Origin: Holothuria scabra
Taxonomy: Eukaryota; Echinodermata; Holothuroidea; Aspidochirotida; Holothuriidae
DNA: 64,000 bases
Assembly: GCA_037179385.1 (NCBI GenBank)
Contig: CM074188.1
Coordinates: 22,895,318 to 22,959,317, forward strand
Reading direction: 5' to 3'
A program made the position numbers and the translations under genes. The notes below the pieces were generated by a model. It had not been told where the DNA came from. It made no database searches and was given only the letters and a program-made list of their open reading frames with translations. Position 1 is the first letter of the stretch. Every line of letters begins with the position of its first letter. Of the stretch, positions 12,671 through 25,520 are shown one piece after another.

Positions 12671-12824
12671 AAGTTCATTCTAGGTCAATTCTTCTGACAA
12701 AAATACAGCAAGTCACTTGTTCCGGTAAAACAATGGAAATAATAATCACTAGAACTACCCAATTAGAAATGGTTTCACGTTACCCATGCCTATTTAGTAC
12801 AGAGGGGTGAAAGACCATACTGTA

Positions 12825-13396
12825 TTCCCTGTCAGTGGCATAGCCACGGGGTGATCTGGGGGGGGGGGGGGGTTAGATCTAGAACCCCCCATGACCCAAA
12901 CTTACAATGCAAAAACACCTAAACATTAGGCATAAGCTACCTCTATGCAATCTGGCCACTGTTCGCTTACACAATTCATCACGCTTCAGTGCCTGCACAA
13001 CCAGCCTACATGTGTCCAAAGAGAAAAACCTATTGTGCTGGTCTGCTGAGGCAGCTCTGGTTGCCAACTTGGCTTGCACTGAATAAACAGTCTCTGCCTT
13101 TATGTATGAGGTTTACAGTGGGACTCTTTTTGTTTACATTGACCTGGACATGGCAGCTACTATTGACAGAAAGCTGATAATAGGAAGTCGGGTTGACCTT
13201 GCTGTGACATCACTTCTTCAACAAAAAGTGGGGTGTCGGGTATGAATTGTATAGAGGCAACCTTATGCCTAATGAATAGCAGTTTGTTTGCTCTATCCTT
13301 AAACCTTTGCATCAGTTCCTGCCCCCAACCTTCCCCCCTCCCCATGACACCAAAGACTGCCTATGACACAATCCTGGCTACGCACATGTTCCCTGT
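12825..13396. mobile_element. hAT-like non-autonomous transposon with 8-bp TSD TTCCCTGT
   Basis: The body 12833-13388 is flanked by an exact 8-bp duplication, TTCCCTGT, at 12825-12832 and 13389-13396. The ends CAGTGGCATAGCCA (left) and TGGCTACGCACATG (right) are imperfect inverted repeats. An 8-bp duplication and a CAGTGG-type end fit hAT. It contains a run of 15 G (12858-12872) and no transposase. A lone similar end lies at about 25196, next to the first coding exon of NEIL1. Confidence 0.82.
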
Positions 13397-13559
13397 AATT
13401 ATGCTGTTATCACATTCCTGTTGAATGTAATGAATACTCACTGTATTTGTCAAAAGTAGTGTTGCACTGTAATAAATACAGTGCACTGCTTGTCAGACCT
13501 TCAAATGTAATTTCAGCACACAGGTGCTACTCTCATTCTGTGCTTTTTCAAGGAAAGTA

Positions 13560-13790
13560 AATTTAAGAAAGTTTTGAAATGGTTGCCACATTTCCACCCG
13601 CCTAGCCTTTTTAAAAGGATTTATGGCCCATCTTAAACACTCATTAGTTTTTTCCAACCAGTTATTTCAAGTAAATTTCACATTTGAAGAAAATACTTGC
13701 TGTCACATGACTCTCCACAGCCAGTTATGAAACCAGACAGTCTTCTACACTATTTCAAGTTGGGTTGACTTCTCTCATCCTTTAAATCCT
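13560..13790 (+). mobile_element. MITE family B fragment
   Basis: Shares TGTCACATGACTCTC, the CAGCCA.TTATGAAAC.GACAG segment and TTCAAGTTGGGTTGACT with the TTAA elements at 22996-23232 and 47527-47776. The left end is degraded. Confidence 0.5.
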
Positions 13791-14339
13791 GCTTAGTGCT
13801 TAACATTTTATTTATGTGGTGGTATTTTTTTTTTTTTTTTTTTTTTTTGTATCTACTTTTTTGTAGATTCAGGGAAAATCAACATCTTACTTAACAATCA
13901 TTTAATATTAACTATGTTGGAAAATGTCTCCAGAGATTTTTGTACATAGGTAATCTGGTTTCAAAATCATTTTTGGTGTGACTTCCTATTCAATAGAAAC
14001 ACTGCCCATAAAACACAGTAAGAAATGCAACACCACATGAAACAAGACCTGATTTAGGGTGACATTTCCCAAGTTGCTGCAGCTGTGGCATGGCTGTGGC
14101 AAGGCAGGGTAACAAATTTTCTTGTTTACTTTCCATGGTATGGGATGTGTAGGAGGCCTTACTCCCTATATATTCATTACAAGAGAGAAAGCAGTGTATT
14201 TTCTTTAAGAATCATGCATGCCCCAGCCCTATAATGTGGCCAAAGGATTGCTGCAAATGTTTACCCAGTAAGCTAAAGCTATTTAACAATAGGATGTTAG
14301 CTTGTCATCAACGTATCTTCCTCTAGTGTGCCTATTGCA

Positions 14340-14745
14340 CTGACTTCCTATACATGGACAGAGCATACTGCACAGTATATTGTTGACACCATACGTTTGA
14401 GAAAAGGCGTAGCCAAATGACTGTCTGCTGTGGGTTTTGTGTGTGTGAGTGAAAAAGTTTGGATATGCTCAAGTAAATTGACAAATTTTGCAAGAGAGAT
14501 GAAATATTTTCGAAATAATGCAAGGCAAGGTCAAAAACACTTAACATATTGTAGGTATATGATATCCTTTCCCATTCAAGTTAAACTTTTGCTTAAAATA
14601 TTACAGCCATCATCATATGATACAAATTATAGCTTCACGGCAGCCGTTTTGGTGTATGCTTTTTTTTTGTACCAGTCCATGATGACAATCCACAGATAGG
14701 ACGTATGCATTACATGCTTTGTCCTTGTATATAGGAAGTATATAG
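14340..14745. mobile_element. Non-autonomous inverted-repeat element, family F copy 2
   Basis: The left end ACTTCCTATACATGGACAGA is inverted relative to TTGTCCTTGTATATAGGAAG on the right. The interior matches the reverse complement of 7491-7910, including TTTGGATATGCTCAAGT. Both ends are approximate. Confidence 0.55.
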
Positions 14746-16640
14746 GAAGGCCATGGCCTAATGACAAGAAGACAGCAAGATAAAACAAGGTGTTGTAACA
14801 TTAGATATTTAGTTGTGCAAGGCTTTATACAAAAAATTCTTGGAATGTACAAGTTACATAAAATGTTAAAAGTCTTAGGAAGACATTGCTATTTACAAGG
14901 TATAAAAATATATTGGTTGACTAAGGAATAAAAAAAGAGGGAAAAATTTTTTTCTCAGAATAGTTGTAAGAAACGTATGCTTCAAAAACTGCATATTGTC
15001 TGCTTAACACCTTAAATGACAGTCTGCCTGGGAGGTGAGCTGCCATTCTGCAAGGTTCAATGTGGTCTGAGAAAAAGGTTAATTCTTGTCAACTCTCCTT
15101 AGCCCTTCAGCATCCTGTCAACATAGCTTCATTCTCTATGGCCAGTTCTCTACTGTTAAAAAGTGAAAACACCTTGTTGACCTTTTTCAAACAATCATTG
15201 TACCCTCTGCATTGCAACTTGGAAACAAGAAAACATTGCCTGTCTTCTACTTAAGCTATGCTTGTTAGACTGCAAGTACAATCTCACAAATCTGAACACG
15301 TATTTGACAAATCAGAGATGCTTACATACCATTTCATGTATATGCATCTGGAGTGAGCCCAGCTTTTGTGGCAATCACAGCATTGTGAAGCACACTTACC
15401 AGTACTTAAAACTTTTATGTGACCACATTATAGCTGGTTTTGGATAAACATAGCAGACAGAATACTACATAAAGCACATGTTATGATAATATTTAATTTT
15501 TAACATTTTTCATATTTAACTGTTTTTTTTTTTTTTTTTTGCATCTTTATTTGACTGGCACTCTTGAATATAGGTAGGTCGCACATACTTGCATCAGAAT
15601 TGCACTCCATTATGGCAGCAGATACACATTTCTTGCATTATACTTCAATATTATTTGAGCTGCCACAAATGTTGAATACCTGAAATGAGTTACGAAAGTC
15701 AAGGAAATCATGATCGGTTTAACAATTCACACACATTCATTACTGTGACATTACTCATGATGTACACTGCATCAGATGGCATAAAATGCTTGATATGTTG
15801 CTACAAAAGTTGTCTTAATGGTTGATATGCGATGGGTGTTGGAAAATAAAACTTAAAAAGAAGTGAGAAAATACAAAACATAACTGACTTATGAAGTGAC
15901 TCCCAAACAGACTTAGAAGCTGACCCCAACTAAACATGGTAGGAAGATGCCCAGTCACCAATTCCTGAGTTTACCAATCCCTGTTTAGCCTTAGCCTTTA
16001 CTTTGGTACACTTCCATCTTCCAGCAATCATTTGTTCTTGTTATGTTACAACAACTAGATTCACAGAGTGAGACAACCGCTTCACAGGCTAACAATGTAG
16101 CTTTGCAGGTTGTTCTACCATCAAAGAGACCCAAAGACTGATGCCCCACAAAATTTGCATTGTTGACTGAGGATTGCAAATACTGTATGTTCTGGTAGGT
16201 GTCAGAAGACAGCAAAATCAGCTTGTTCTCTGTGATGCTGTTTCTTTACATATCTCATCACTTATTTTGCAAGCGTTTTGATCGCTGACTTCCCTCTGTA
16301 ATGCAAAATGAAGAAGTGAAACAAGGTCATGATTGGTTTGGTGGTATTTTCATTCATGAGGCAATGGCTCCATTCAAATGTGATTGTTGAAAGTTTAATT
16401 GCCCAATTTGACAAAAAGTGGCCATTGTCTCAACTTGTATAAAATCATTTGCTTTACTGCTGAGAGAGCTAATCATTTGTTGGTTACAAATAAAACATGC
16501 ATAGGTATTTTTTCAAACTGACCATGAAAATCTGAATCAAAGACACCAAACTTCTCCTGGCAGACCAGGAGACATGGGTGGACCAGTGAACCTGGAGGAG
16601 GGGAGGGAGGCACTAGTGGTGAGAGATTGCTGAAAGGTGG
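14746..16640. other. No gene or delimited element seen
   Basis: AT-rich sequence with a run of 18 T at about 15523-15540. No conserved open frame. Short stretches may be old repeats, but I could not pair their ends. Confidence 0.45.
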
Positions 16641-17840
16641 ATCAATCATCTTAAAATATTTTTCAAAGTGACATTGCTCCATAATGTACCCACAAAGTAT
16701 ACATGCAAGGCATCAACCCTTCCTACAAGAACTGGGGTTCTGCTCATGATATCACATCCACATGTGTGAAATTTTGCAGTATCCAAGACTCCAACCAAGG
16801 GAAATTTGTATAAATATGATACTAAGACTTTCACCCCTTGTGAACCAAATTGACATTTGTCATCCACCAAAAACTATAGGGATCATTTATTCCCCTGCAT
16901 GCATCCTCTACATGTCAAGTATGAGGACCCTATAAGTTACCTTTCTTGTAATACTATGCCAGCAAGTTTGTCAGACTTTGACACTGCTGACCCCAAATGA
17001 CCTTCGACCTTCAAGAAAATCATCTGGGATCACAATCTCAAGACGGCCAACCCACACATTACAGATGGGCTTAGTCACATGCATTTTCTTTGAAAACTGT
17101 GATTACTAGGTTTTGAGGTCTTGACCTCTCATAACCCCAAATGACCTTTGACCTCCACGAAAATCGATACAGAACATCTAATTAATACAACCAACCCACA
17201 CATACACAAAAATTAGCAAAGTCACTTACACTTTTAGTGAAATATTGTGTTTAAAAGGTTTTGACCTTTTGACCTCTCATGAACCTTTGACCTCCACCAA
17301 AAACAATAGGAATCATCTACTCAATATGGCCAACCGACACACCAAATTTGAGGACGGTCACACTTACCTTTCTTGAGATACCGTGTTTACAAGCTATTTC
17401 TATGGAATTTACCATTTGACCTCTCGTGACCCCAAATGACCTTTGACCTCCACCAAAAACAATAGGGATCATCAACTCAATATGTCCAACCCAGGCACCA
17501 AATTTGAGATTAGTCACACTTACCCTTCTTGAGATACCGTGTTTACAAGCAATTTCTAGGGAATTGACGTTTGACCTCTCCTGACCCAACTGACCTTTGA
17601 CCGCCACAAAAATCAATAGGGATCATCTACTCAATAAGACCAACCCACACACTAAATATGAGCGTAGTCACATTTAACATCCTTGAGATATTGTGTTGAC
17701 AAGGTTTTGACATTTTGACCCTAAATGACCTTTAACCTCCACCAAAAATAATAAGGATCATCTACTCAATACGGCCAACACCATATATTAGATCAGTCAC
17801 ACTTACCCTTCATGAGATATCCTGTTTACATGCAAAAGCA
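16640..17840. repeat. Tandem array, 135-156-bp units with direct-repeat half sites
   Basis: TGACCTTTGACC-type blocks begin near 16998, 17142, 17281, 17437, 17591 and 17726, giving spacings of about 135-156 bp. Each unit also carries CAATAGGGATCAT, CAACCCACACACC and CTTGAGATACCGTGTTTACA. The minus-strand reading includes AGGTCAAAGGTCA exactly at 17142 and 17437. Similar arrays lie at 26455-27280 (same orientation), 34400-34790 and 63430-64000 (opposite). It lies about 300 bp beyond the NEIL1 stop. Confidence 0.88.
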
Positions 17841-18148
17841 TCACATACACAGCACACACACACATGACATCACCATCGCAAACATTCCTTTTGCTGACGC
17901 AAGGAATCAAAAAGGCTACTTGAACTATTCATGATACATAACCAGTGAGCCTATACTTAATATGGCTGTGCTTGATATTAATATCTACAGCTTATATCAC
18001 TGTAATACCATTTCAAATCAAATTCTACTACACAACTGTTGAGATCACTATGTCACATAAAGCTGTTGCTTCAGAACAAGATCAACCACCATGACTGTCA
18101 CATGGTTTTTAATTCTAACACAGGAAGAAGTGATAATTTTACACATTT

Positions 18149-21100
18149 TCATATTAACAGACCTGATCTGACTGCTGCGTGAGAAGACTTCTTGGCAGAT
18201 TTTTTCTTGGATTCTTCCTTTTCACCTTGTTCTCTTTTCCTTGTTCTTTTATTCTTTGTTCCATTTTCACTGCCATTGAGCACAAATGTTTCCTCTTTTG
18301 GTTTTGTCTTCAGTTTTCTTTCTTCTCCATTTGGTATATCTTCCTCCTTTGTTGACTTCTTTTTCTTCCTTTTCTAATATGAAGAGGAAATGAATAAATT
18401 GAAGCAATCAATATGAAACACAACACTTTAAGGGAATTTTTAAGCAAAAGTTTAATTTTCATATGTGATAGAGAAACCAAATCTATACAGAGTGGTGAAA
18501 GTTCCATTCAAATGTGACATGTATTTCTCAGGACATCAGGAAATTAAGTCAGTAGATTTGTATTCCAAAGTGAGTTTGAGGGCAGCAGAGCTTATACCAC
18601 TTATTCACATTGACAAGTAATGCTTTGCTTCTTTTTATTTTATCAGACTGTTGTGTTGACCTTGAAGTTAATAGGAATAGGACCTCTATTTGGGGATGCA
18701 GAGTTTGTAAATTTCTCATGCCACTTAAGCAATCACATTTTAATAATATGGGATTGTTGAAGGGAAAATTGACCCTTAAAAGTAAAAATAAACAAAACAC
18801 TGAGCACTAATATGGGGATATGATGTCATATGTGATTGCTTCAAGTTCAGTTTTTGTTGAAAATGTGAAAACTTTACGTGCTAATGCCGTGAGAACCACA
18901 CATCAGATTTCAATGCAAATTTTACTAAACTGGTTAGCATAAGTAACCCTCTAACATAGAGAATCCTGTCACGACCTTAAACCCTTCTTTTAAAGGCAAA
19001 CCAGAGTTAGCGACTTTAAGTTGCTCATTGAGTTGGTTCATGAAATTCAGCAAATTTTTGCAAACATGTCAAATTTTCTTCTCCTACCATTGACAAATGG
19101 TCAAACTTAGACAATCCCGATACCTTCCATACGAATAACTATTTTAAGAGTCAATACTCAACAGCTGAGTTGGGTTTTCCAAAATTTGTGACCGAACAAT
19201 TTTTCGAAACAAGCACATAAGTTACAAGTCAGCGCACCACAAAATTCATAATTTTAACTTTTTCGATATTTTTTAAGTATTGGATATGAAACTTGATTAA
19301 CTATGCTTTTTAAAAAAATTTCCATGAGGTAGTACCATTTAAAAGTCATGTGACATGGATATGACAAAGTTGGGTATTTGATGTGAAAAGCATTAAAACC
19401 AAAGAAAATTGTTCTATCAAAATCAAAACCTAGTCAAAAATTGACCAATTAACAAGGTAATTTCTGATTTACACTTAATTATGTACAAACATGAGCTCAG
19501 TATGCAAAGCTTCTGAGGCCATAAGAGAGGGACATGCCATATATATGGCTCATGGTATCCTTTGCTTTTACAATCTTCATTTCAAGCACAATTGTGACAT
19601 TGGTTTATGTCTTGAGGGCATTGGTACGAAAGTTTAAATTGTGCTCTGGAAAATCATCAGTATCAGTTACTAACCCATACACTATCTGTTAAATAATTAG
19701 GAGATAATTATTATGGGGTTAGCAAAAGAAACACTGTGCAACAGTCAACATCATTTTTTGGCACACACATCAAGTTGCTTCAGAAACATTCTGAGAACTG
19801 TAAAATAGATTGACATAATTCTGACTGATTTTTCCTTAGGGAAGCTAACTCTTCAACTGCCAAGTAAAATCAGGGCCTTTTGCTGACACATCACACTACC
19901 TTTAACACTCTCATTTAGTTAACTATATCAACCCCAATGAGTCCTTTAAACTTCTTTCAGTCTTAACCTATGCCTTAATCTGGTTTATTAAACCAGTTGG
20001 CCAAAAAAGTAAGTTGCACGGTGCAAAAAGGTGATTTGTGTGGTAAACCCACCAAACACGTGCAATATACATGGTGTTTGTGCAATTCATGGTTTTAGAA
20101 AACTTCTAAAAACTTTCAACTGTCAGTTCATTACTTATTTTAAAACTGCTTTCAAAGCTAGCTGAAGCAGGGGAAATGTTCACTGACAGCTTTTCTCAAA
20201 AGTCATCCTCACTATGTTGTTAAAATATAAATGATGTACAAAAAAAACTCAAATTGTATAAGAATGAACTCAAGAAAGGTACCTTTAGAAACTTAATTCA
20301 TCCAATCTGTGATTTCTATGGGGCTATGAAAAGCTAAAAGACCCATATTGGAGTAGACTTGACTTACCCATCCATAGCGAATGACAAGGTTACAGATTTT
20401 ATTTGCCAAAATATAACTTAAAAGCCTGTAGAATCCAAAAAATTTCTTTAAAAGGTACTTTTTGTTTTTGACAAAGGTGCAAACTCAGTCATACTTGCCA
20501 ACTGCTCTGTTTTAATCGGAACTGTTCCACTTTCTGAGCTTTGCCGCCTGTTAAATCAGATTATTAAGTTTTTCCGGCTTTTCGTACCCTTATAAACTAA
20601 TACTGAAAATGCAGAATGGTGAATGTTCTGAACCTTGTATTGTGGATCATCTGTGAGATAATCCATTTTCTGGGATGGTAAGTTGGCAAGCATCACACAT
20701 CAGGCACACATTCAGTGCTCTTGTGTGATGGCTTAGTGCTCTCAATAAGGTTTCTCCTTTCCTCAAACCCTGGATCAGCTCTTGTAGAGTAAATTCACCA
20801 GTACCAAGTGATCATCATACCTCTCCTAGCTTGCAAGACAGTTTGGAGGCGAACTATGCCCTGTGTATTAACCGTTGTATCTACATGGCAATGTCAGGTG
20901 TGTGAGTGTGCTGTAAAAATGCTCACTGCAGTATGTGCCATGCCCTCAATGTTAGACAACTCCAGATGCATAACATCACATAAAATACTTCTTTCTACTG
21001 AGTGATTTTTTTAATTACAACTTATATTTTACACACACCTTGACTGACGGTTTGCTGCTCTCTGTCTTCACTTTCTTCCTCTTTGTTGGTGTCCTGGATT

Positions 21101-24100
21101 TCCCTTCTGCCCAAAAAAAAATAAATAAAAATAATTTAATGTAAATTTGAAATTAACTGCAAAAGAAATTATGGATATGATTTTATAACTTGTGGATGCT
21201 CAAAGTTGTGACAAGTCAAGACTTGAGTAAGTTGCTTACTTTCAAAAGGAAAGTTCCTCAAGATATTGTGTTATTACCTTCCCCGTAGAAATGATGCAGT
21301 GACTCGAGACACTGACTCAACTTAAGTCACATTAAAAGTACTAAATGTATTGAATCCACTTGACTGTAAAACTGTTTGACTCATTACAATGATGTGAGTA
21401 CTTTCAACATTAGCAAAGTTGGCACACTACTAGAAATTTGGTGTAAATACTGTACTACTAGTGACTGGTTAGGATAAGGGCTGAGTCATTTATCTAACTG
21501 GCCGTTATGGCCAGGTCACTTATGTATTTCCTTTGCCCACCTGCCCATACTGGCTGGTTAGATAAATGACTCTCCTCTAGTGATGACTGTCAGTCTGTTG
21601 GGATTTAACAGGCTTTAGACAAATTATGAAACTCCAGGCAATCTACAAAAGCTATGGAGTCAGTTAGATGGAGTTTTAAAGTTCAGTTTTTAACCACAGC
21701 TGGTTTAAATCAGAGCCTGTGGAGGGCTTTTCACCAGTTACAGCTCAACGGCTATTTTCTCTACTTCATTGCTCATATGAAGAGAACAAACACAATAGAA
21801 GTAGGTTCCCCTTTAAAAGTATAAGTATACTAGTGACCTGACCTGACCAAGAGTTATCTGAGTCAAACTTCTAGACCTCCTGATTGCAACCATTCAGATG
21901 CTCTAAAAACCAGTCAAAGAAACTATGGAAATGGGAAAGAGTATCCTATGCTGTGTGGTTGTATGATGCACCAAAACAAGGAATACTGTCTCAAAACTAC
22001 TTCTATGCCTAAAATAATGCATTGCTCAGAAGTTTTAAAAAATCTCAAGTCTAATGGAACAGACTGGATTGAAAATCTTTTCTAATTCAAACAATTAACC
22101 TTGCTTTTGATACTAGGTTGAATACTTGGAGGAATGGTCCCATTCTGAAGGAACATGAACCTATCTCAAGTTCCATGGAAGCACATAGATATTTCACATT
22201 AGTCACAAGTAGAATACATTCATTAATGTCAACTTGGGACAAACACTGAGTTAACACTAGAGCACAGGACTGCAAAATCCCGAAAAAATATTGAGACTCC
22301 CCCTTAAAAATAATTTATAGTGAGCAAATTCTTGTAATGTGATTGATACAAAGATGTAGAAAAATGTAACGTAGCCCTTGAAAAATTTCAAAATTTTTAT
22401 ACCAGAAACGATGACAATATTTAAAGAAAAAGCAGTATGAACAAGTATGTCAAGGCAGAAATAACATCATTCAAATACCCAGTTAAGCAAACCTCTTCCT
22501 TTCGTATGTCACATCACAAAGTTGATTTCAAAGTGCTATTGAAGTGTTTATGACAGTTTAATTACAGTGATTATACTATATTAACCTTTAGGAATCATAG
22601 GTCCAGCTGGTCCTTCAAACCAGATGGTCCTGCCATTGTGGTCCACCATATTCTTCATACCATCCTGGTAGTAACATTGCAACCATTCAGTGAAGGCATT
22701 GTAGTCTGCTTTGTTCCCCTCAGGATCATAACCACCTCCTCCTAAGGACATGAAGGAAGAAACAATATTTAGCCTTTTGACATGCAGTGAATGACATCAC
22801 CCAACCTTTTCTTTGACTTCAATGAACACAGACGGATTCTTCCCCCTTTATGATGCACTAACATATCAAAATGAAGTTCCAAATGGATCTCATAGCATCT
22901 TATCTTAGGAAGTTTCCTTTACGTAAACAACCAAAACTACTACTACCTCCCTACAATTCAACTTACCTCTTACTCTTTTGATAAAAAAACCTTAAAGGGC
23001 AAGAGCAGTCACCCCAAACTTACTTTGAAGAAACAACTATGTCTAACAATTTTCTTCTTTTTTTTTTTCAAAGTATCTTTCATGATATTTTAGGACTTCC
23101 ACATTGCGTTCAAGGTTAACCAAGGTTAACTGGGAAATTTCATGAAATTTCACTGTCACATGACTCCCAAGAGCCAATCATAAAACAGGAGAGTGCTAGA
23201 CTACTTCAGGTTGGGGTGACTGCATTTTCCCTTTAAATTTCAATTACACTTCTGATTGTGTGCTACCTGTTGATAATGCCAACATGCTACTGTGATACCA
23301 AAACTCACCCAAGTTTGTTACTTCCAGAGGGACAGTATGACATAAATGAAGGATATCTGTTTTACTCTCTTTGCCTTTTGACATTTGACCTTTGACATTT
23401 GGCTTCACATCTGGTGGGGTTTCTTCCAATCCTTCCAATACTTTCCTAGCAACCTCAAAAGGTGGTATTTTAAGCCTGCAAAAGTAAACAGGGTGAATAT
23501 GTCTAATGAAAGTGTCACTACATAATATACAACACAGAAAAGCACAAGTTGTTGACCACAAGCATAATTCAAGCCAGTGTCCAATTCTAAAAGATCAGTT
23601 AAAAAATGTTCATGAGCAAATTGTATTATGGACTGGGACAAGGTACCTATCCCTCAAGCTTAAGGGGCAGTTGCTGAAGGTTTTACTTGAAATGTTTCTA
23701 TAGTTATCAAAGAAAATAATTACACTCAACATTGATTTTAGCAAACATTTTCCTAAGAGACACATCCTCTCTCTTTGGACTACTTACCATGACAGTGATC
23801 ACTACTAACCTTCAGCATTTAAAGTACCCAGACAAAAAAAAAGGATCAGTGGAGAACACTGGTTATAATATACAACATACTTACCGATAAAGAATTTCAG
23901 CTCTTAGGTAGTTTCCAATTCCATTAAAGTACTTCTGATTTAAAAGAACTTCACAGATGGGTTGGTCAAATTCACGAGATGCTAAATTTTTAATGACATT
24001 TGACCTTTCAAAAAAGAAAGTGAAAATCAAAACATAAGTAATAACACTCATTAGCCTGCACATTGTGCTGAACATTGCTATTTCAAAGTCACAAGCTGTT

Positions 24101-25149
24101 AACAGAGTTGTAAAAATCCATCTAATTAGCTACATATTTCTAAAAGCTCTAGCAGAAATGCCACTACTCCATTAAATCCATAACAATAGGAATTAAAATT
24201 CATGTATAGATTCACGCAGAGAAAGTTCTAGTCTCCACATCTCTTTATTCCAACATCTCTATGAAAGTGTACAATGAGATCAGTGTTATGATGAGGGTTT
24301 GGTAATTAGGATGGTCTATAAGAGTTTTTTACTGAGAGTTGTTACTGACTCAAGAACAAAATTATTTTGATACCATGAGTTAAACCACACTAAACATTGT
24401 TGCACACAGTGTATGAGCCAAGCATTTTGTTGACCTTTTCAATGCAATGACTGGCTCAATATATCAGACACACACACAGATGCAGCATCGGGATGGGGGG
24501 ACGGGATGGCTGCCATCTTTGACATTTGGGAGGAAATGGGATGAGAGAAAGAAAAATAGGGCAAATGAAGAGAAGAAGCCCTCAACCCATATCAAAATAC
24601 CCTAATGCTATCCCTGTACACACATGCAGGGGTTCATGGATTTGACATTTTTTAATAACTTACCTAAAGTCTTGATATTCAAACATTGGGTCAGGTCCTC
24701 TCTCTTTACCCCAAGATGTTGTCTCTTCCCATCTCCCAAATCTTCGCACATCGACATAACTTAGAACCATTCTAGGTTTGTTAAGACTAAAAAATTTCAA
24801 GTGGGCATGCTTGTGCATGTTCGCTTCTGTGGTAAATTCAAACTTTCCTGACATTCCAAAACGAAATAATATGGTAGTATGAGACTGTGGATCTGCTTTC
24901 TTATTTTTCTGAGATTTTTTTCTCTTTTCATCATCAGCAGTGCTACTCAAGAAAAGCTGGAGTTCTTTCCCTCTGGACTTTGCCGAAATTGTAAAAGCAC
25001 TGCTTTGAAACTTAATGTCGTCACTCTTGTGAACATCAGACTTTACTATATTGCCTGAGAATATACATCCTCTACAACACTTATTTATAAACCGAGAGGC
25101 CAGGTGTAGTTCAGGACCTTCTGGCATATTGAAGCTTGTTGTTTTGTTC
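18149..25149 (-). CDS. NEIL1: Endonuclease VIII-like 1 DNA glycosylase, complete
   Basis: Bifunctional glycosylase/AP lyase that starts base-excision repair of oxidised pyrimidines and ring-opened purines in the nucleus. Exons on the minus strand: 25149-24664 (ATG at 25127-25125), 24004-23885, 23475-23309, 22741-22586, 21106-21039 and 18373-18149. All junctions are AG/GT; coding lengths sum to 1200 nt, or 399 residues plus stop (human 390). MPEGPELHLAS supplies catalytic Pro2 and Glu3, and RGKEL puts Lys54 at the human position. The middle block FNGIGNYLRAEILYR and the zincless-finger motif GRTIW (Arg288, aligned with human Arg277) are intact. The last two exons encode a Lys/Arg/Glu-rich tail likely to hold nuclear localisation signals. 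The position aligned with human Lys242 is Gly253. A pyrimidine tract ending ACAG just before 25149 implies a 5' UTR intron. It is convergent with PDIA4 and divergent from the ubiquilin gene. Confidence 0.95.
19016..19949 (-). mobile_element. TTAA-flanked element, family A, long copy
   Basis: The body 19020-19945 sits between TTAA at 19016-19019 and 19946-19949. The left end GTTGCTCATTGAGTTGG pairs with the right end CAACCCCAATGAGTCCT. Reversed, its start matches the 2188 copy (TTGATAT, then AATGAGAGTGTTAAAG). At about 926 bp it is much longer than the 343-bp copy but has no long open frame. It lies inside the last NEIL1 intron. Confidence 0.72.
20486..20695. mobile_element. Short inverted-repeat element in a NEIL1 intron
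   Basis: CATACTTGCCAACT at 20489-20502 is inverted as AGTTGGCAAGCAT at 20681-20693, with one mismatch. The interval is about 200 bp and non-coding. No clear target duplication was found. Confidence 0.5.
21483..21572. repeat. 90-nt hairpin with a perfect 16-bp terminal stem
   Basis: GAGTCATTTATCTAAC (21483-21498) is perfectly inverted at 21557-21572. Looser pairing continues inward through the TGGCC / GGCTG blocks. It lies in the NEIL1 intron between exons 22741-22586 and 21106-21039. Confidence 0.7.
21655..21815 (-). repeat. SINE body copy (GAGCCACAACTGG family)
   Basis: Reads GTTAGATGGAGTTTTAAAG, then CCAGTTACAGCTCAACGGCT and GAAGTAGGTTCC. This is a diverged reverse-orientation copy of the body seen at 25736-25815. 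Confidence 0.5.
22992..23236. mobile_element. TTAA-flanked MITE, family B (CAGTCACCCCAA ends)
   Basis: The body 22996-23232 (237 bp) lies between TTAA at 22992-22995 and 23233-23236. Left AGGGCAAGAGCAGTCACCCC is inverted on the right as GGGGTGACTGCATTTTCCCT. A second full copy is at 47527-47776. It is non-coding and lies in the NEIL1 intron between exons 23309 and 22741. Confidence 0.82.
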
Positions 25150-25520
25150 CTGTAAATCAAACAGAATAAAACTTACTCCACGGAATGAACACAGTGGCAT
25201 AGCTAGGGATTTTTTTTGTGTATGGTGGGGGGTGGGATAGTTTTGTAGGGGGCTGGGGTTTACTATCTAAGTGTAGTGCAACCACTGGTTGGTGCAGAGC
25301 CTACAAAGAAAATTTTGAATTTTAAACTTCCTAGATGGCTGGAAATGACATTTGCCAGGTTTAATTGTCTTTAATTCTGGTGAGTAAAATTTGTGATTCT
25401 TATCAGATTTAAACACACTTTTGAGATACTGATTAGCTCAGTTCATCCCTCCACTGGACTATGGATCCTAGCTAACAGAAATAAGGTAACCCTAGGCTCA
25501 TTGAGTCTATACTGTACATA

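Noticed and set aside
17317..17616. 99-codon minus-strand open frame with internal repeats
   Set aside because: It is the tandem array read through; the protein repeat follows the DNA repeat unit.
25128..25160. Extension of NEIL1 upstream of MPEGPE
   Set aside because: The in-frame extension starts at TTG and runs into a splice acceptor at 25150-25151; MPEGPE is required because Pro2 is catalytic.
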